Assembly (NCBI RefSeq): GCF_046614675.1
Contig: NZ_JBKKJT010000005.1
Location: forward strand, 248,001-312,000
Direction: 5' to 3'
DNA length: 64,000 nt
Source of the DNA: Chryseobacterium cupriresistens
GTDB lineage: Bacteria > Bacteroidota > Bacteroidia > Flavobacteriales > Weeksellaceae
A program made the position numbers and the translations under genes. The notes beneath the pieces are model-generated. The model saw nothing but the letters and a program-made list of their open reading frames with translations, made no database searches and was not told the origin of the DNA. The first letter of the stretch is position 1; the number at the start of each line of letters is the position of its first letter. Shown here in pieces: positions 9,106-17,547 of this stretch.

Positions 9106-10407
9106 ATGGGAAAAAACAACTCCGGAACCCGTCGGATTCAGCCGATTCTTTGGATTTCAACATTATATTTTGCAATGGGAGTGCCCTTTGTAACCATTAA
9201 TGCGGTTTCAGGAATCATGTATAAAGATATGGGGGTTTCGGACTCGCAGATTACTTTCTGGACTGCCCTTATCATGTTCTCCTGGACATTAAAACCTCTT
9301 TGGAGCCCGTTTCTGGAGATCTATAAAACCAAAAAATTCTTCGTTGTTTTTACTCAGTTTGCGATAGGAATTTTGTTTGCATTAGTGGCCTTAAGCCTGC
9401 CAATGCATGATTTTTTCAAATACAGTATTGCCCTTTTTGCGATAGTTGCATTTTGCGGAGCTACCCATGATGTGGTAGCAGACGGAACGTATATTGGGTT
9501 TTTGACCAATAAAGAGCAGGCAAAGTATATTGGATGGCAAGGTGCTTTTTACAACCTGGCGAAGATTATCAGCAGTGGAGCACTCGTTTATTTTGCCGGG
9601 GTTTTAGAAAAGACAAAAGGCGTAACCCATGCCTGGATGATCATTATGGTGATCTATGCATTGTTGTTTTTTGTATTGGGAGTTTATCACTATTTCATTC
9701 TGCCGAAAGAAAACAAGGAAGAAAATAAAGAAGAGAAAACGGCTGGAAACGTTCGTCAGGAACTATTGGAAGTGATTACTTCTTTCTTCACCAAAAAGAA
9801 AATTCTGTGGTGTATCCTCTTCATTATACTATATCGTTTTGCAGAAGGATTTGCCATCAAAATTGCGCCTTTATTTTTTAAAGCTCCAAGAACGTCGGGA
9901 GGATTAGGGTTATCTACTTCAGATATCGGACTTATTTACGGAACATACGGTTCGGCAGCATTTATCTTAGGATCCGTACTGGCAGGATATTTTATCTCAG
10001 TCCGCGGATTGAAAAGATCTCTGATATGGCTATGCTGTGCATTCAATATTCCATTTGTGGTCTATGCATTACTGGCTTATTATCAGCCGGCAGATCTTTT
10101 ACCGGTAGGAATTGCGGTGGTAGTGGAATATTTCGGTTACGGATTTGGTTTTGTGGGGCTTATGCTCTACATGATGCAGCAGATTGCACCCGGAAAACAC
10201 AAAACGGCACATTACGCATTTGCAACAGGGATTATGAATCTTGGCGTAATGATTCCCGGAATGTTCAGTGGAATGATCAGTGACTGGATCGGATACAAAA
10301 TGTTCTTTATCTGGGTACTGATTGCTACCATTCCTGCATTTTTGGCCACTGTATTCGTTCCTTTCCCTTACCCTGAAAATCAGAAAGAACAACAAATCAA
10401 TTCATAA
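9106..10407 (+). CDS. MFS transporter (AmpG-like), probable mannosyl-oligosaccharide permease
   Basis: This 433-residue inner-membrane protein has about 12 predicted hydrophobic segments and a charged central loop (KENKEENKEEKTAGN, near residue 207) between two six-helix halves. The early motif PILWISTLYFAMGVPFVTIN resembles the AmpG/PAT branch. It is followed 31 bases later by a GH130 phosphorylase, a pairing expected if it imports a mannosyl-GlcNAc disaccharide or short mannoside for phosphorolysis in the cytoplasm. Substrate is inference; a muropeptide substrate is less likely in this context. Confidence 0.85.
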   Translation: MGKNNSGTRRIQPILWISTLYFAMGVPFVTINAVSGIMYKDMGVSDSQITFWTALIMFSWTLKPLWSPFLEIYKTKKFFVVFTQFAIGILFALVALSLPMHDFFKYSIALFAIVAFCGATHDVVADGTYIGFLTNKEQAKYIGWQGAFYNLAKIISSGALVYFAGVLEKTKGVTHAWMIIMVIYALLFFVLGVYHYFILPKENKEENKEEKTAGNVRQELLEVITSFFTKKKILWCILFIILYRFAEGFAIKIAPLFFKAPRTSGGLGLSTSDIGLIYGTYGSAAFILGSVLAGYFISVRGLKRSLIWLCCAFNIPFVVYALLAYYQPADLLPVGIAVVVEYFGYGFGFVGLMLYMMQQIAPGKHKTAHYAFATGIMNLGVMIPGMFSGMISDWIGYKMFFIWVLIATIPAFLATVFVPFPYPENQKEQQINS

Positions 10408-10438
10408 TAATAAAAAAATAAAAAGTAAAAAATACTTT

Positions 10439-11410
10439 ATGACAGCTCAATCAGTAATGATCCCCTGGCAGGATCGCCCGGAAGGTTGTAATGATATCAT
10501 GTGGAGGTTTTCCGAAAACCCGATCATTAACAGATACGCGATACCAACATCCAACAGTATATTCAATAGTGCCGTAATTCCCTTTGAGGACGGATTTGCC
10601 GGAGTGTTCCGTTGCGACAACAAGGCAGTACAGATGAATATTTTTGCCGGTTTCAGTAAAGACGGAATCAATTGGGATATCAATCATGACCCTATTGAAA
10701 TGCAGGCAGGAAATACGGATATGATTGAATCCGATTACAAATACGATCCACGTGTAACTTTTATTGAAGACCGCTACTGGATCACCTGGTGCAACGGATA
10801 CAATGGTCCTACCATCGGAATTGGGTATACTTTTGATTTTAAAGAATTTTTTCAGTGTGAAAATGCCTTTCTTCCATTCAACAGAAATGGTGTTTTGTTT
10901 CCTGAGAAAATCAATGGTAAATATGCCATGCTGAGCCGTCCGAGTGATAACGGACATACGCCTTTCGGAGATATTTATATCAGCTATAGCCCTGATATGA
11001 AATACTGGGGTGAACACCGTTGCGTGATGAAAGTAACGCCTTTCGAAGACAGTGCATGGCAGTGTACCAAAATCGGAGGAGGGCCGGTTCCTATCAAAAC
11101 AGAAGAAGGATGGCTGCTTTTCTATCATGGTGTGATCAATACCTGCAGAGGATTCAGATATTCAATGGGAGCGGCTTTGCTTGATCTTGAAGATCCTACA
11201 AAAGTGTTGTACAGAACGAAGCCTTATTTATTGGCTCCGGCTGAATTGTATGAACTGACAGGAGATGTACCCAATGTGGTTTTCCCTTGTGCAGCATTGA
11301 CTGAAGGAGACAAAGTAACAGTATATTACGGTGCTGCTGATACCGTAGTTGCGATTGCCTTTGGATATATCTCAGAAATCATTGATTTTATGAAAAAGAA
11401 TTCAATTTAA
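10439..11410 (+). CDS. GH130 beta-mannoside phosphorylase
   Basis: This 323-residue cytoplasmic enzyme has no signal peptide. GH130 enzymes phosphorolyse beta-1,4-mannosides. In N-glycan loci the substrate is Man-beta-1,4-GlcNAc, giving mannose-1-phosphate and GlcNAc. Visible family features are the five-bladed propeller start RFSENPIINRY, the YDPRVTFIEDRYW region holding the likely catalytic Asp, and GGGPVPIKTEEGWLLFYHG. An in-frame extension to 10322 overlaps the MFS gene, so the ATG at 10439 (MTAQSVMIPW) is chosen. It follows the permease by 31 bases, as a transport-plus-phosphorolysis pair. The exact acceptor is inferred. Confidence 0.9.
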   Translation: MTAQSVMIPWQDRPEGCNDIMWRFSENPIINRYAIPTSNSIFNSAVIPFEDGFAGVFRCDNKAVQMNIFAGFSKDGINWDINHDPIEMQAGNTDMIESDYKYDPRVTFIEDRYWITWCNGYNGPTIGIGYTFDFKEFFQCENAFLPFNRNGVLFPEKINGKYAMLSRPSDNGHTPFGDIYISYSPDMKYWGEHRCVMKVTPFEDSAWQCTKIGGGPVPIKTEEGWLLFYHGVINTCRGFRYSMGAALLDLEDPTKVLYRTKPYLLAPAELYELTGDVPNVVFPCAALTEGDKVTVYYGAADTVVAIAFGYISEIIDFMKKNSI

Positions 11411-11538
11411 TACAGTAATATAAAGTTTAGGAAAATAGGTTAATCATCTTAATTTTTCCGTTTGCTGGGAATTTTATAATGGTTTTCCTATTTTTAAACC
11501 AACTTTTAAATAAAAAAATCTCCGATACCTCTCTTATC

Positions 11539-13770
11539 ATGAAAAAAGAACTGTTAATCTGCTTTTTTACCACCCTGATTTCTGTAGCCAGTGCCCAGCA
11601 AAATAAAAACGATGTTTTATCCTGGGTAGATCCTTTCATAGGCACAGGAGGACATGGGCATACTTTTCCTGGAGCAACCACGCCATTCGGGATGATACAG
11701 CTGAGTCCGGATCAGAATACGAAAAGCGGCGACTGGGATTGGTGTTCCGGATACCATTACAGCAGCAAAACGATCATGGGATTCAGTCATAACCATTTGA
11801 GCGGAACGGGATGGGCAGACCTTGGAGATATTCTGGTAATGCCTACAGTAGGACAGGTTAAAATGGTTCCAGGATCTGAAGACAAGCCGGAAACGGGTTA
11901 CCGTTCAAAATTTACCCATGATAAAGAAATTGCATCTCCGGGATATTACTCTGTAATGCTGGACAGCTATGGAATTAAAGCAGAGCTTACTGCTTCTCCA
12001 AGAGTAGGATTTCATAAATATACTTTTCCGAAGAGTAGTGAAGCTAATATCATTATTGATCCTACCAACAAAATCTTCGGAAATATCTACCATACTTTGG
12101 TGAGTGTGGAAGGTAATAATAAAATCAAAGGATACTGTTACAGCAACGGCTGGGGAGGTAAACGGTTTGCTTACTTCGTGATGGAGTTTTCCAAACCGTT
12201 TAAGTCTTACGGTGTTTATGCTGACGGAAAAATCAAAAATGATGAAAAAATTGCCCTTGCCAAAGATGCTAAAGCTTTTGTGAGATTTTCCACAGAAGAC
12301 CAGGAAAGCATTGAAGTAAAAGTATCTTTATCTCCGGTGAGTACAGAAAATGCACAGGAAAATTTTGATACAGAAGCAATAAATGTTGACTTTGCCAAAG
12401 CAAAAGAAACCGCTCAAAAGACCTGGAGAGATCTGATCGGAAGATTCCAGGTGACAGGAGGTACAGAGAGCCAGAGAAAAATTTTCTACACGGGAGTTTA
12501 CCATACCTTCATTGCACCAAATTTATACATGGACGTGAATGGAGATTATGTGGCCGCTCAGGAAAACATGAATACCAAATGGTTCACCAACTACAGTACG
12601 TATTCTTACTGGGACGGATTCAGAGCAACGCACCCGCTATTGACCATTATGGATCAGAAGCATACAAAAGAATTTGCCAATTCCCTGATCAGCAGATATA
12701 CAGATCGTAAAGATCATATGCCGATCTGGGAGCTTTGTGGATATGATAACTTCTGTATGCTGGGCTATCACAGTGCTTCGGTAATCTGGGATGCCATTTC
12801 AAAAGGAGTTCCGGGTATTGATGCAGAAAAAGCATTTGCCGCGATGAAAGATGCTTCTTTAACAGATAAAATGAGCAGCAGCGATGGTGGTGGCGGTCTT
12901 AATGATTATATCAAATTAGGCTATACTCCATCAGAAAACGGAGCTTCAGTTTCTGCAACATTAGAATATTCATATGACGACTGGTGTATTCAGCAGCTTG
13001 CAGAAAAATTAGGTAAAAAAGAAGAATCGGAAGTATATAAAAAACGTTCTATGAACTTCCTGAATACCTTTAATAAAGAAAATAATCACTTCTGGCCAAG
13101 ACAAAAAGACGGCAAATTCTTAGCAGATTTTACCCTTAACGATTGGAAAAAACTTCAGCCACACTGGGTTTCCGGAAATATCTGGGCCTATGACTTCTTT
13201 GTTCCACACCAGATTGATGAAATGATGAATCTGTATGGCGGGAAAAAAGGATTTGAAGAAAAACTGGATAAAACCTTTACAGAAGCACTTCATATGGAAG
13301 GTGAACAGCACGTAGATATTTCAGGATTCATCGGATCTTTAGGATTTGGGGATGAGCCAGGTCATCATGTTCCATACCTGTACAACTATGCAGGAAGTCC
13401 TTATAAGACTCAGAAAATGGTAAAATATATCCGTGACAATATGTACGCAGCAAAACCTGATGGAATCGTTAACAATGAAGACTGTGGTCAAATGTCAGCA
13501 TGGTATATTTTCTCATCATTAGGATTCTATCCTGTAACACCTGGGAAACCTGTTTATGCCATCGGAGCACCACAATTCCCGAAAGCTTCTTTAAAACTGG
13601 AGAATGGAAAAACGTTCACCGTAATTGCAGACAAAATATCCGACAAGAATATCTATGTACAGAAAATGTTCCTGAACGGAAAAGAATATAAAAGCTGGGA
13701 ACTGAATCACAGCGATATTATGAACGGTGGCGAATTGAGATTCGTAATGGGAAGCAAACCAGTAAAATAA
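11539..13770 (+). CDS. GH92 alpha-mannosidase (intact catalytic acid)
   Basis: This 743-residue exported protein has a signal peptide at about 1-20 (LISVASAQQ). GH92 enzymes are calcium-dependent exo-alpha-mannosidases. The N-terminal domain shows the hallmark WVDPFIGTGGHGHTFPGAT, and the catalytic domain has TYSYWDGFRATHPLL, GDEPGHHVPYLYNYAG with the expected general acid Glu606, and NEDCGQMSAWYIFSSLGFYP. The ATG at 11539 is chosen because the longer frame lacks a signal. It should remove alpha-1,2/1,3-linked mannoses from imported high-mannose glycans in the periplasm. The linkage preference cannot be read from sequence. Confidence 0.93.
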   Translation: MKKELLICFFTTLISVASAQQNKNDVLSWVDPFIGTGGHGHTFPGATTPFGMIQLSPDQNTKSGDWDWCSGYHYSSKTIMGFSHNHLSGTGWADLGDILVMPTVGQVKMVPGSEDKPETGYRSKFTHDKEIASPGYYSVMLDSYGIKAELTASPRVGFHKYTFPKSSEANIIIDPTNKIFGNIYHTLVSVEGNNKIKGYCYSNGWGGKRFAYFVMEFSKPFKSYGVYADGKIKNDEKIALAKDAKAFVRFSTEDQESIEVKVSLSPVSTENAQENFDTEAINVDFAKAKETAQKTWRDLIGRFQVTGGTESQRKIFYTGVYHTFIAPNLYMDVNGDYVAAQENMNTKWFTNYSTYSYWDGFRATHPLLTIMDQKHTKEFANSLISRYTDRKDHMPIWELCGYDNFCMLGYHSASVIWDAISKGVPGIDAEKAFAAMKDASLTDKMSSSDGGGGLNDYIKLGYTPSENGASVSATLEYSYDDWCIQQLAEKLGKKEESEVYKKRSMNFLNTFNKENNHFWPRQKDGKFLADFTLNDWKKLQPHWVSGNIWAYDFFVPHQIDEMMNLYGGKKGFEEKLDKTFTEALHMEGEQHVDISGFIGSLGFGDEPGHHVPYLYNYAGSPYKTQKMVKYIRDNMYAAKPDGIVNNEDCGQMSAWYIFSSLGFYPVTPGKPVYAIGAPQFPKASLKLENGKTFTVIADKISDKNIYVQKMFLNGKEYKSWELNHSDIMNGGELRFVMGSKPVK

Positions 13771-13801
13771 GACTCATAAAAATAAACGAAACAAAGTATC
13801 A

Positions 13802-15229
13802 ATGGAAAGGAGAAATTTTATTAAAACAAGTGCACTGGCAGGAGCCGGATTGCTGTTTACTCAAAATGTTTTTGCTAAAAATTTAGTGCTGGACGATTTT
13901 CCTGTTGTCCGTGTTCCTAAAGATAAAAGACATTTTACCAGCGAATCCGTAGAAAGTGCTATTGCCGCGTTTAAAAAGAAAGTGAAAAACAAAGAGCTGA
14001 GCTGGCTTTTTGAAAACTGCTTCCCGAATACATTGGATACTACTGTTTACTATACGGAAACCGGAGGAACACCGGATACCTACGTGATCACCGGGGATAT
14101 TGATGCCATGTGGCTTCGTGACAGTTCCGCACAGGTTTTCCCTTATCTGCAGTTTTCGAAAAAAGACGAAAAACTGCATAAGCTGATCTCAGGAGTAATC
14201 CATAAACAGACTACTTTCATCCTGAAAGATCCTTATGCGAATGCTTTCTATAACGATGATCAGAAGATCAGTAAATGGAAAGAGTATGACCACACCGATA
14301 TGAAGCCGGGCACCCATGAAAGAAAATGGGAAATCGACTCGCTTTGCTATCCTATCCGTCTGGCCTACCATTTCTGGAAAACTACAGGAGATACAAAACC
14401 TTTTGATGCGAACTGGCTGAAAGGAATCAAACTTACCCTGCAGACTTTCACAGAACAGCAGAGAAAAAATGATCTGGGTCCTTACAAATTCGAGCGTACA
14501 ACGGCTTGGGCAACAGACGGAGTTCCTATGGGGGGATATGGTTATCCAACGAAACCTGTAGGATTGATCAGCTCTATGTTCCGTCCAAGTGATGATGCTA
14601 CCATCTACGGATTCCTGATCCCTTCCAACTTATTTGCGGTGGTAAGCTTACGCCAGGCTGCGGAAATGGTTACTCAGATTAAAAATGAAAAAACGTTGGC
14701 TCAACAATTGAACAGCCTTGCTGATGAGGTAGAAGCAGCCATCAAAAAATACGGAATTTACAATCATCCTGAATTTGGAAAAATATATGCTTTTGAAGTA
14801 AATGGCTTTGGAAGCTACAACCTGATGGATGATGCGAACTGTCCAAGCTTGCTGGGACTGCCTTATCTGGATGCGGTGAAAGCTGATGACCCTGTGTATT
14901 TGAATACAAGAAAATTTGTGTGGTCAGAAAACAACCCGTTCTTCTTCAAAGGTAAGCTGGCAGAAGGAATAGGAGGTCCGCATATCGGATTGGATATGAT
15001 CTGGCCAATGAGTATCATAATGAAGGCACTCACTACCAAAGACAAAAGTGAGATCAGATGGTGCATAGATACCTTACAGAAAACGCATGGAGGAACAGGC
15101 TTTATGCATGAATCCTTCCATAAAGACGACTCCAAAAAGTTCACCAGAGAATGGTTTGCATGGGCCAATACCTTATTTGGAGAATTGTTATGGAAAACCT
15201 TTAACGAAAACCCAGAGCTACTGACATAG
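13802..15229 (+). CDS. GH125 exo-alpha-1,6-mannosidase
   Basis: This 475-residue enzyme begins ERRNFIKTSALAGAGLLF, a Tat-like twin-arginine or long signal sequence, so it is probably periplasmic. GH125 enzymes remove terminal alpha-1,6-mannose. Family motifs seen are GDIDAMWLRDSSAQVFPYL (about residues 98-116), ATDGVPMGGYGYPTKPVG, and HIGLDMIWPMSIIMKALT near the C-terminus. It follows GH92 by 31 bases. It would trim the alpha-1,6 branch left after GH92 has worked, exposing the Man-beta-GlcNAc core for GH130. Confidence 0.93.
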   Translation: MERRNFIKTSALAGAGLLFTQNVFAKNLVLDDFPVVRVPKDKRHFTSESVESAIAAFKKKVKNKELSWLFENCFPNTLDTTVYYTETGGTPDTYVITGDIDAMWLRDSSAQVFPYLQFSKKDEKLHKLISGVIHKQTTFILKDPYANAFYNDDQKISKWKEYDHTDMKPGTHERKWEIDSLCYPIRLAYHFWKTTGDTKPFDANWLKGIKLTLQTFTEQQRKNDLGPYKFERTTAWATDGVPMGGYGYPTKPVGLISSMFRPSDDATIYGFLIPSNLFAVVSLRQAAEMVTQIKNEKTLAQQLNSLADEVEAAIKKYGIYNHPEFGKIYAFEVNGFGSYNLMDDANCPSLLGLPYLDAVKADDPVYLNTRKFVWSENNPFFFKGKLAEGIGGPHIGLDMIWPMSIIMKALTTKDKSEIRWCIDTLQKTHGGTGFMHESFHKDDSKKFTREWFAWANTLFGELLWKTFNENPELLT

Positions 15230-15260
15230 CACACCCTTTTATATGGTTTTTTCATCTGAG

Positions 15261-15284
15261 ATTCCTTCCCGAAAAAGAAGGAAT
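15261..15284 (+). other. Intercistronic hairpin without T run
   Basis: ATTCCTTC (15261-15268) and GAAGGAAT (15277-15284) form a perfect 8-base stem with an 8-base loop in the gap between GH125 and the first GH18 gene. No T run follows, so it is not a standard terminator. It might mark an mRNA-processing or stability point. Confidence 0.4.
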
Positions 15285-15338
15285 AAGGGGATTGCTATAT
15301 AAAATTCAGACACCAAAACACCTTAAAAAAATTATACA

Positions 15339-17489
15339 ATGAAAAAAAAATCCATCTTTACCGCACTGATTGCCATGATGCTTCAGTCTGGTTCTCTGAT
15401 CAACGCACAGCAGCTTAGCCCTAAAGGGATATGCTATGTGGAAGTGAATAACAACAACCTCCTGAATGCAGGAGCGTACAAACTGCAGACATCGAACAGT
15501 TACCTGTTTAATGTGGTGAATATCTTTGCGGCCAATATTAATTATGATACCAGCCGTGGAAGAGCCTATCTGTATTCGAATAATAACGTAACCAAGGTTC
15601 TTACCAATGCAGATACCTACATAAAGCCTCTTCAGCAGAAAGGAATGAAAGTCGTACTCACTATTTTAGGAAACCATCAGGGAGCGGGAATCTGTAATTT
15701 TCCTACCCGTGAAGCAGCAAAAGACTTTGCTCTGCAGCTTGCCAATACAGTGAATACCTACGGTCTTGATGGAATTGATTTTGATGATGAATATTCTGAA
15801 TACGGAAATAACGGAACAGGGCAGCCTAATGACAGCTCTTTTGTAATGCTGGTTCAGGAACTCAGAGCTTTATTACCCAATAAGATTATTTCATTCTATT
15901 ATTATGGTCCTGCCGCTTCAAGACTTTCCTGGAACGGAGCCAGAGTAGGAGATAATGTCAATTACAGCTGGAACGCGATGTACGGAACATTCTCTGCTCC
16001 GAATGTACCACCTCTTACCAAAGCACAAATCTCTCCTGCTGCCGTATGGATGGGAAATACTTCCAATTCTACCACCACCAGCCTGGCTACCCAAACTAAA
16101 AATGGAGGTTACGGCGTATTCATGTGGTATGATTTACATGGAACGAATGAAACGACACAGCTTTCAGCAGGAACTCAAACCTTATACGGAGAACCTACTG
16201 TTTTAAGCGGTACTTTACAATCCTGGACACAGGGAACCAATTGTGACGCCCCTATCGGATTATACACAAGCAACCTTACAGGCACAAGCGCAAAACTAAA
16301 CTGGTCAGCCGTAGGAAGCAATACCTATGATGTTGATTATAAACCAGCTTCTTCAACAACATGGACAAATGCAGTTTCAGCGACAAGCTCCACTTCTGTA
16401 ACCATTTCCGGATTAACAGCCAACACCGAATATGACTGGAGAATCAGAACCAACTGCAGCGTGAAAAGTGCCTATATGTTTGCGCCAAGATTTACAAGTA
16501 CTTCAGGAACAACGCCTACAGGTTCTTATGCTCTGTCTTTGGATGGAAGTACTGAATCAGGAGCGGCCGGAAGTATGAATCTAAGCGGCTCAGCATTGTC
16601 TTTTGAAGGGTGGATCAAACCGTCATCGTTCAAATCTGCGTCGCCATATATTTCTTCTATCATGGGAACAGAAGTAAGCGACGGCAATTCTGCATTCTTA
16701 CGATTAGGAGATGCCAGTCTGGCGAATAATAAACTTCAGTTTGTGGTAAGTATTAATAATGTACAGCAAAAACTGGCTTCTGCAACAGCTTTGAATGCCA
16801 ATACCTGGTATCATGTGGCAGCTACTTATGACGGTGCCAATATGAAAATTTACATCAACGGTGTTCTGGATGCCACTAAAGCACAAACAGGAAGTGTGAA
16901 TTCAACTGGTGCATTCAACGTAGGATATTTATATAATACTTCCAGAAATTTCAATGGTAAAATAGATGAAGTAAGAGTTTGGAAGCGCGCATTAAGCCAG
17001 ACAGAAATCAGTCAGAATATGTGTAATGTGTCCGTTCCGGCAACTTCACTGGCTGCGTATTGGAAGTTTAACGAAGGAAGTGGTTCTACAGTTCAGGATA
17101 CTTCCGGAAATGGAGTGACTCTAACCTTGACAGGTGTTGATGCTTCCAATTGGGGAACAGATCTGCCATGTACAACAGGAAGCTCAGCATTAGCAAGAAC
17201 TGCGGGGCAAAAGGCGATCAATACGGGAGAGACTAACATTAAAAATCAAATCAAATTATATCCTAATCCGGCAAGCAAATCTTCATCACTTACAGTTTCT
17301 GTTCCGGATGAATACAGCAAAGGGAAATTGACGGTTTATGATTTTAACGGAAGAATTGTAGATACTAAATCACTGAACTCAGGAGATAATCAATATGAAT
17401 TGAGCAGAATTCCGGCAGGAAACTACATTGTTCAGTTTGAATCTCATGATGGAAGCCTGAAACAATCCGAAAAACTAATTGTAAAATAA
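15339..17489 (+). CDS. GH18 endo-beta-N-acetylglucosaminidase with FN3, LamG and T9SS tail
   Basis: This 716-residue secreted enzyme would cut between the two core GlcNAc residues of N-glycans. Domain order: signal peptide (1-23), GH18 barrel (about 25-290) with the DxxDxDxE motif as D144, D147, D149 and E151 in YGLDGIDFDDEY, fibronectin type III (about 300-390), concanavalin-like LamG (about 396-595), and a type IX secretion sorting domain (about 635-716, starting KLYPNPAS). The barrel resembles the EndoF/EndoH type. The tail should place it on the cell surface or release it, so it acts first in the pathway. A terminator separates it from its paralogue downstream. Confidence 0.93.
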   Translation: MKKKSIFTALIAMMLQSGSLINAQQLSPKGICYVEVNNNNLLNAGAYKLQTSNSYLFNVVNIFAANINYDTSRGRAYLYSNNNVTKVLTNADTYIKPLQQKGMKVVLTILGNHQGAGICNFPTREAAKDFALQLANTVNTYGLDGIDFDDEYSEYGNNGTGQPNDSSFVMLVQELRALLPNKIISFYYYGPAASRLSWNGARVGDNVNYSWNAMYGTFSAPNVPPLTKAQISPAAVWMGNTSNSTTTSLATQTKNGGYGVFMWYDLHGTNETTQLSAGTQTLYGEPTVLSGTLQSWTQGTNCDAPIGLYTSNLTGTSAKLNWSAVGSNTYDVDYKPASSTTWTNAVSATSSTSVTISGLTANTEYDWRIRTNCSVKSAYMFAPRFTSTSGTTPTGSYALSLDGSTESGAAGSMNLSGSALSFEGWIKPSSFKSASPYISSIMGTEVSDGNSAFLRLGDASLANNKLQFVVSINNVQQKLASATALNANTWYHVAATYDGANMKIYINGVLDATKAQTGSVNSTGAFNVGYLYNTSRNFNGKIDEVRVWKRALSQTEISQNMCNVSVPATSLAAYWKFNEGSGSTVQDTSGNGVTLTLTGVDASNWGTDLPCTTGSSALARTAGQKAINTGETNIKNQIKLYPNPASKSSSLTVSVPDEYSKGKLTVYDFNGRIVDTKSLNSGDNQYELSRIPAGNYIVQFESHDGSLKQSEKLIVK

Positions 17490-17498
17490 TAACCCCCG

Positions 17499-17526
17499 TC
17501 ATTGGGCTTCGGCCCAATGATTTTTT
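17499..17526 (+). terminator. Intrinsic terminator between the two GH18 genes
   Basis: A perfect 9-base stem (17499-17507 with 17512-17520) closed by a TTCG loop is followed by a run of six T. It is one of the strongest terminators in the window and lies inside the PUL, so genes downstream need read-through or another promoter. Confidence 0.9.
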
Positions 17527-17547
17527 CTACTACAAAATTGATATACT

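Noticed and set aside
11432..11494. 8-base inverted repeat AAAATAGG / CCTATTTT before the first GH92 gene, possibly a terminator
   Set aside because: The loop is 47 bases and the stem is AT-rich, so pairing is weak and probably chance.
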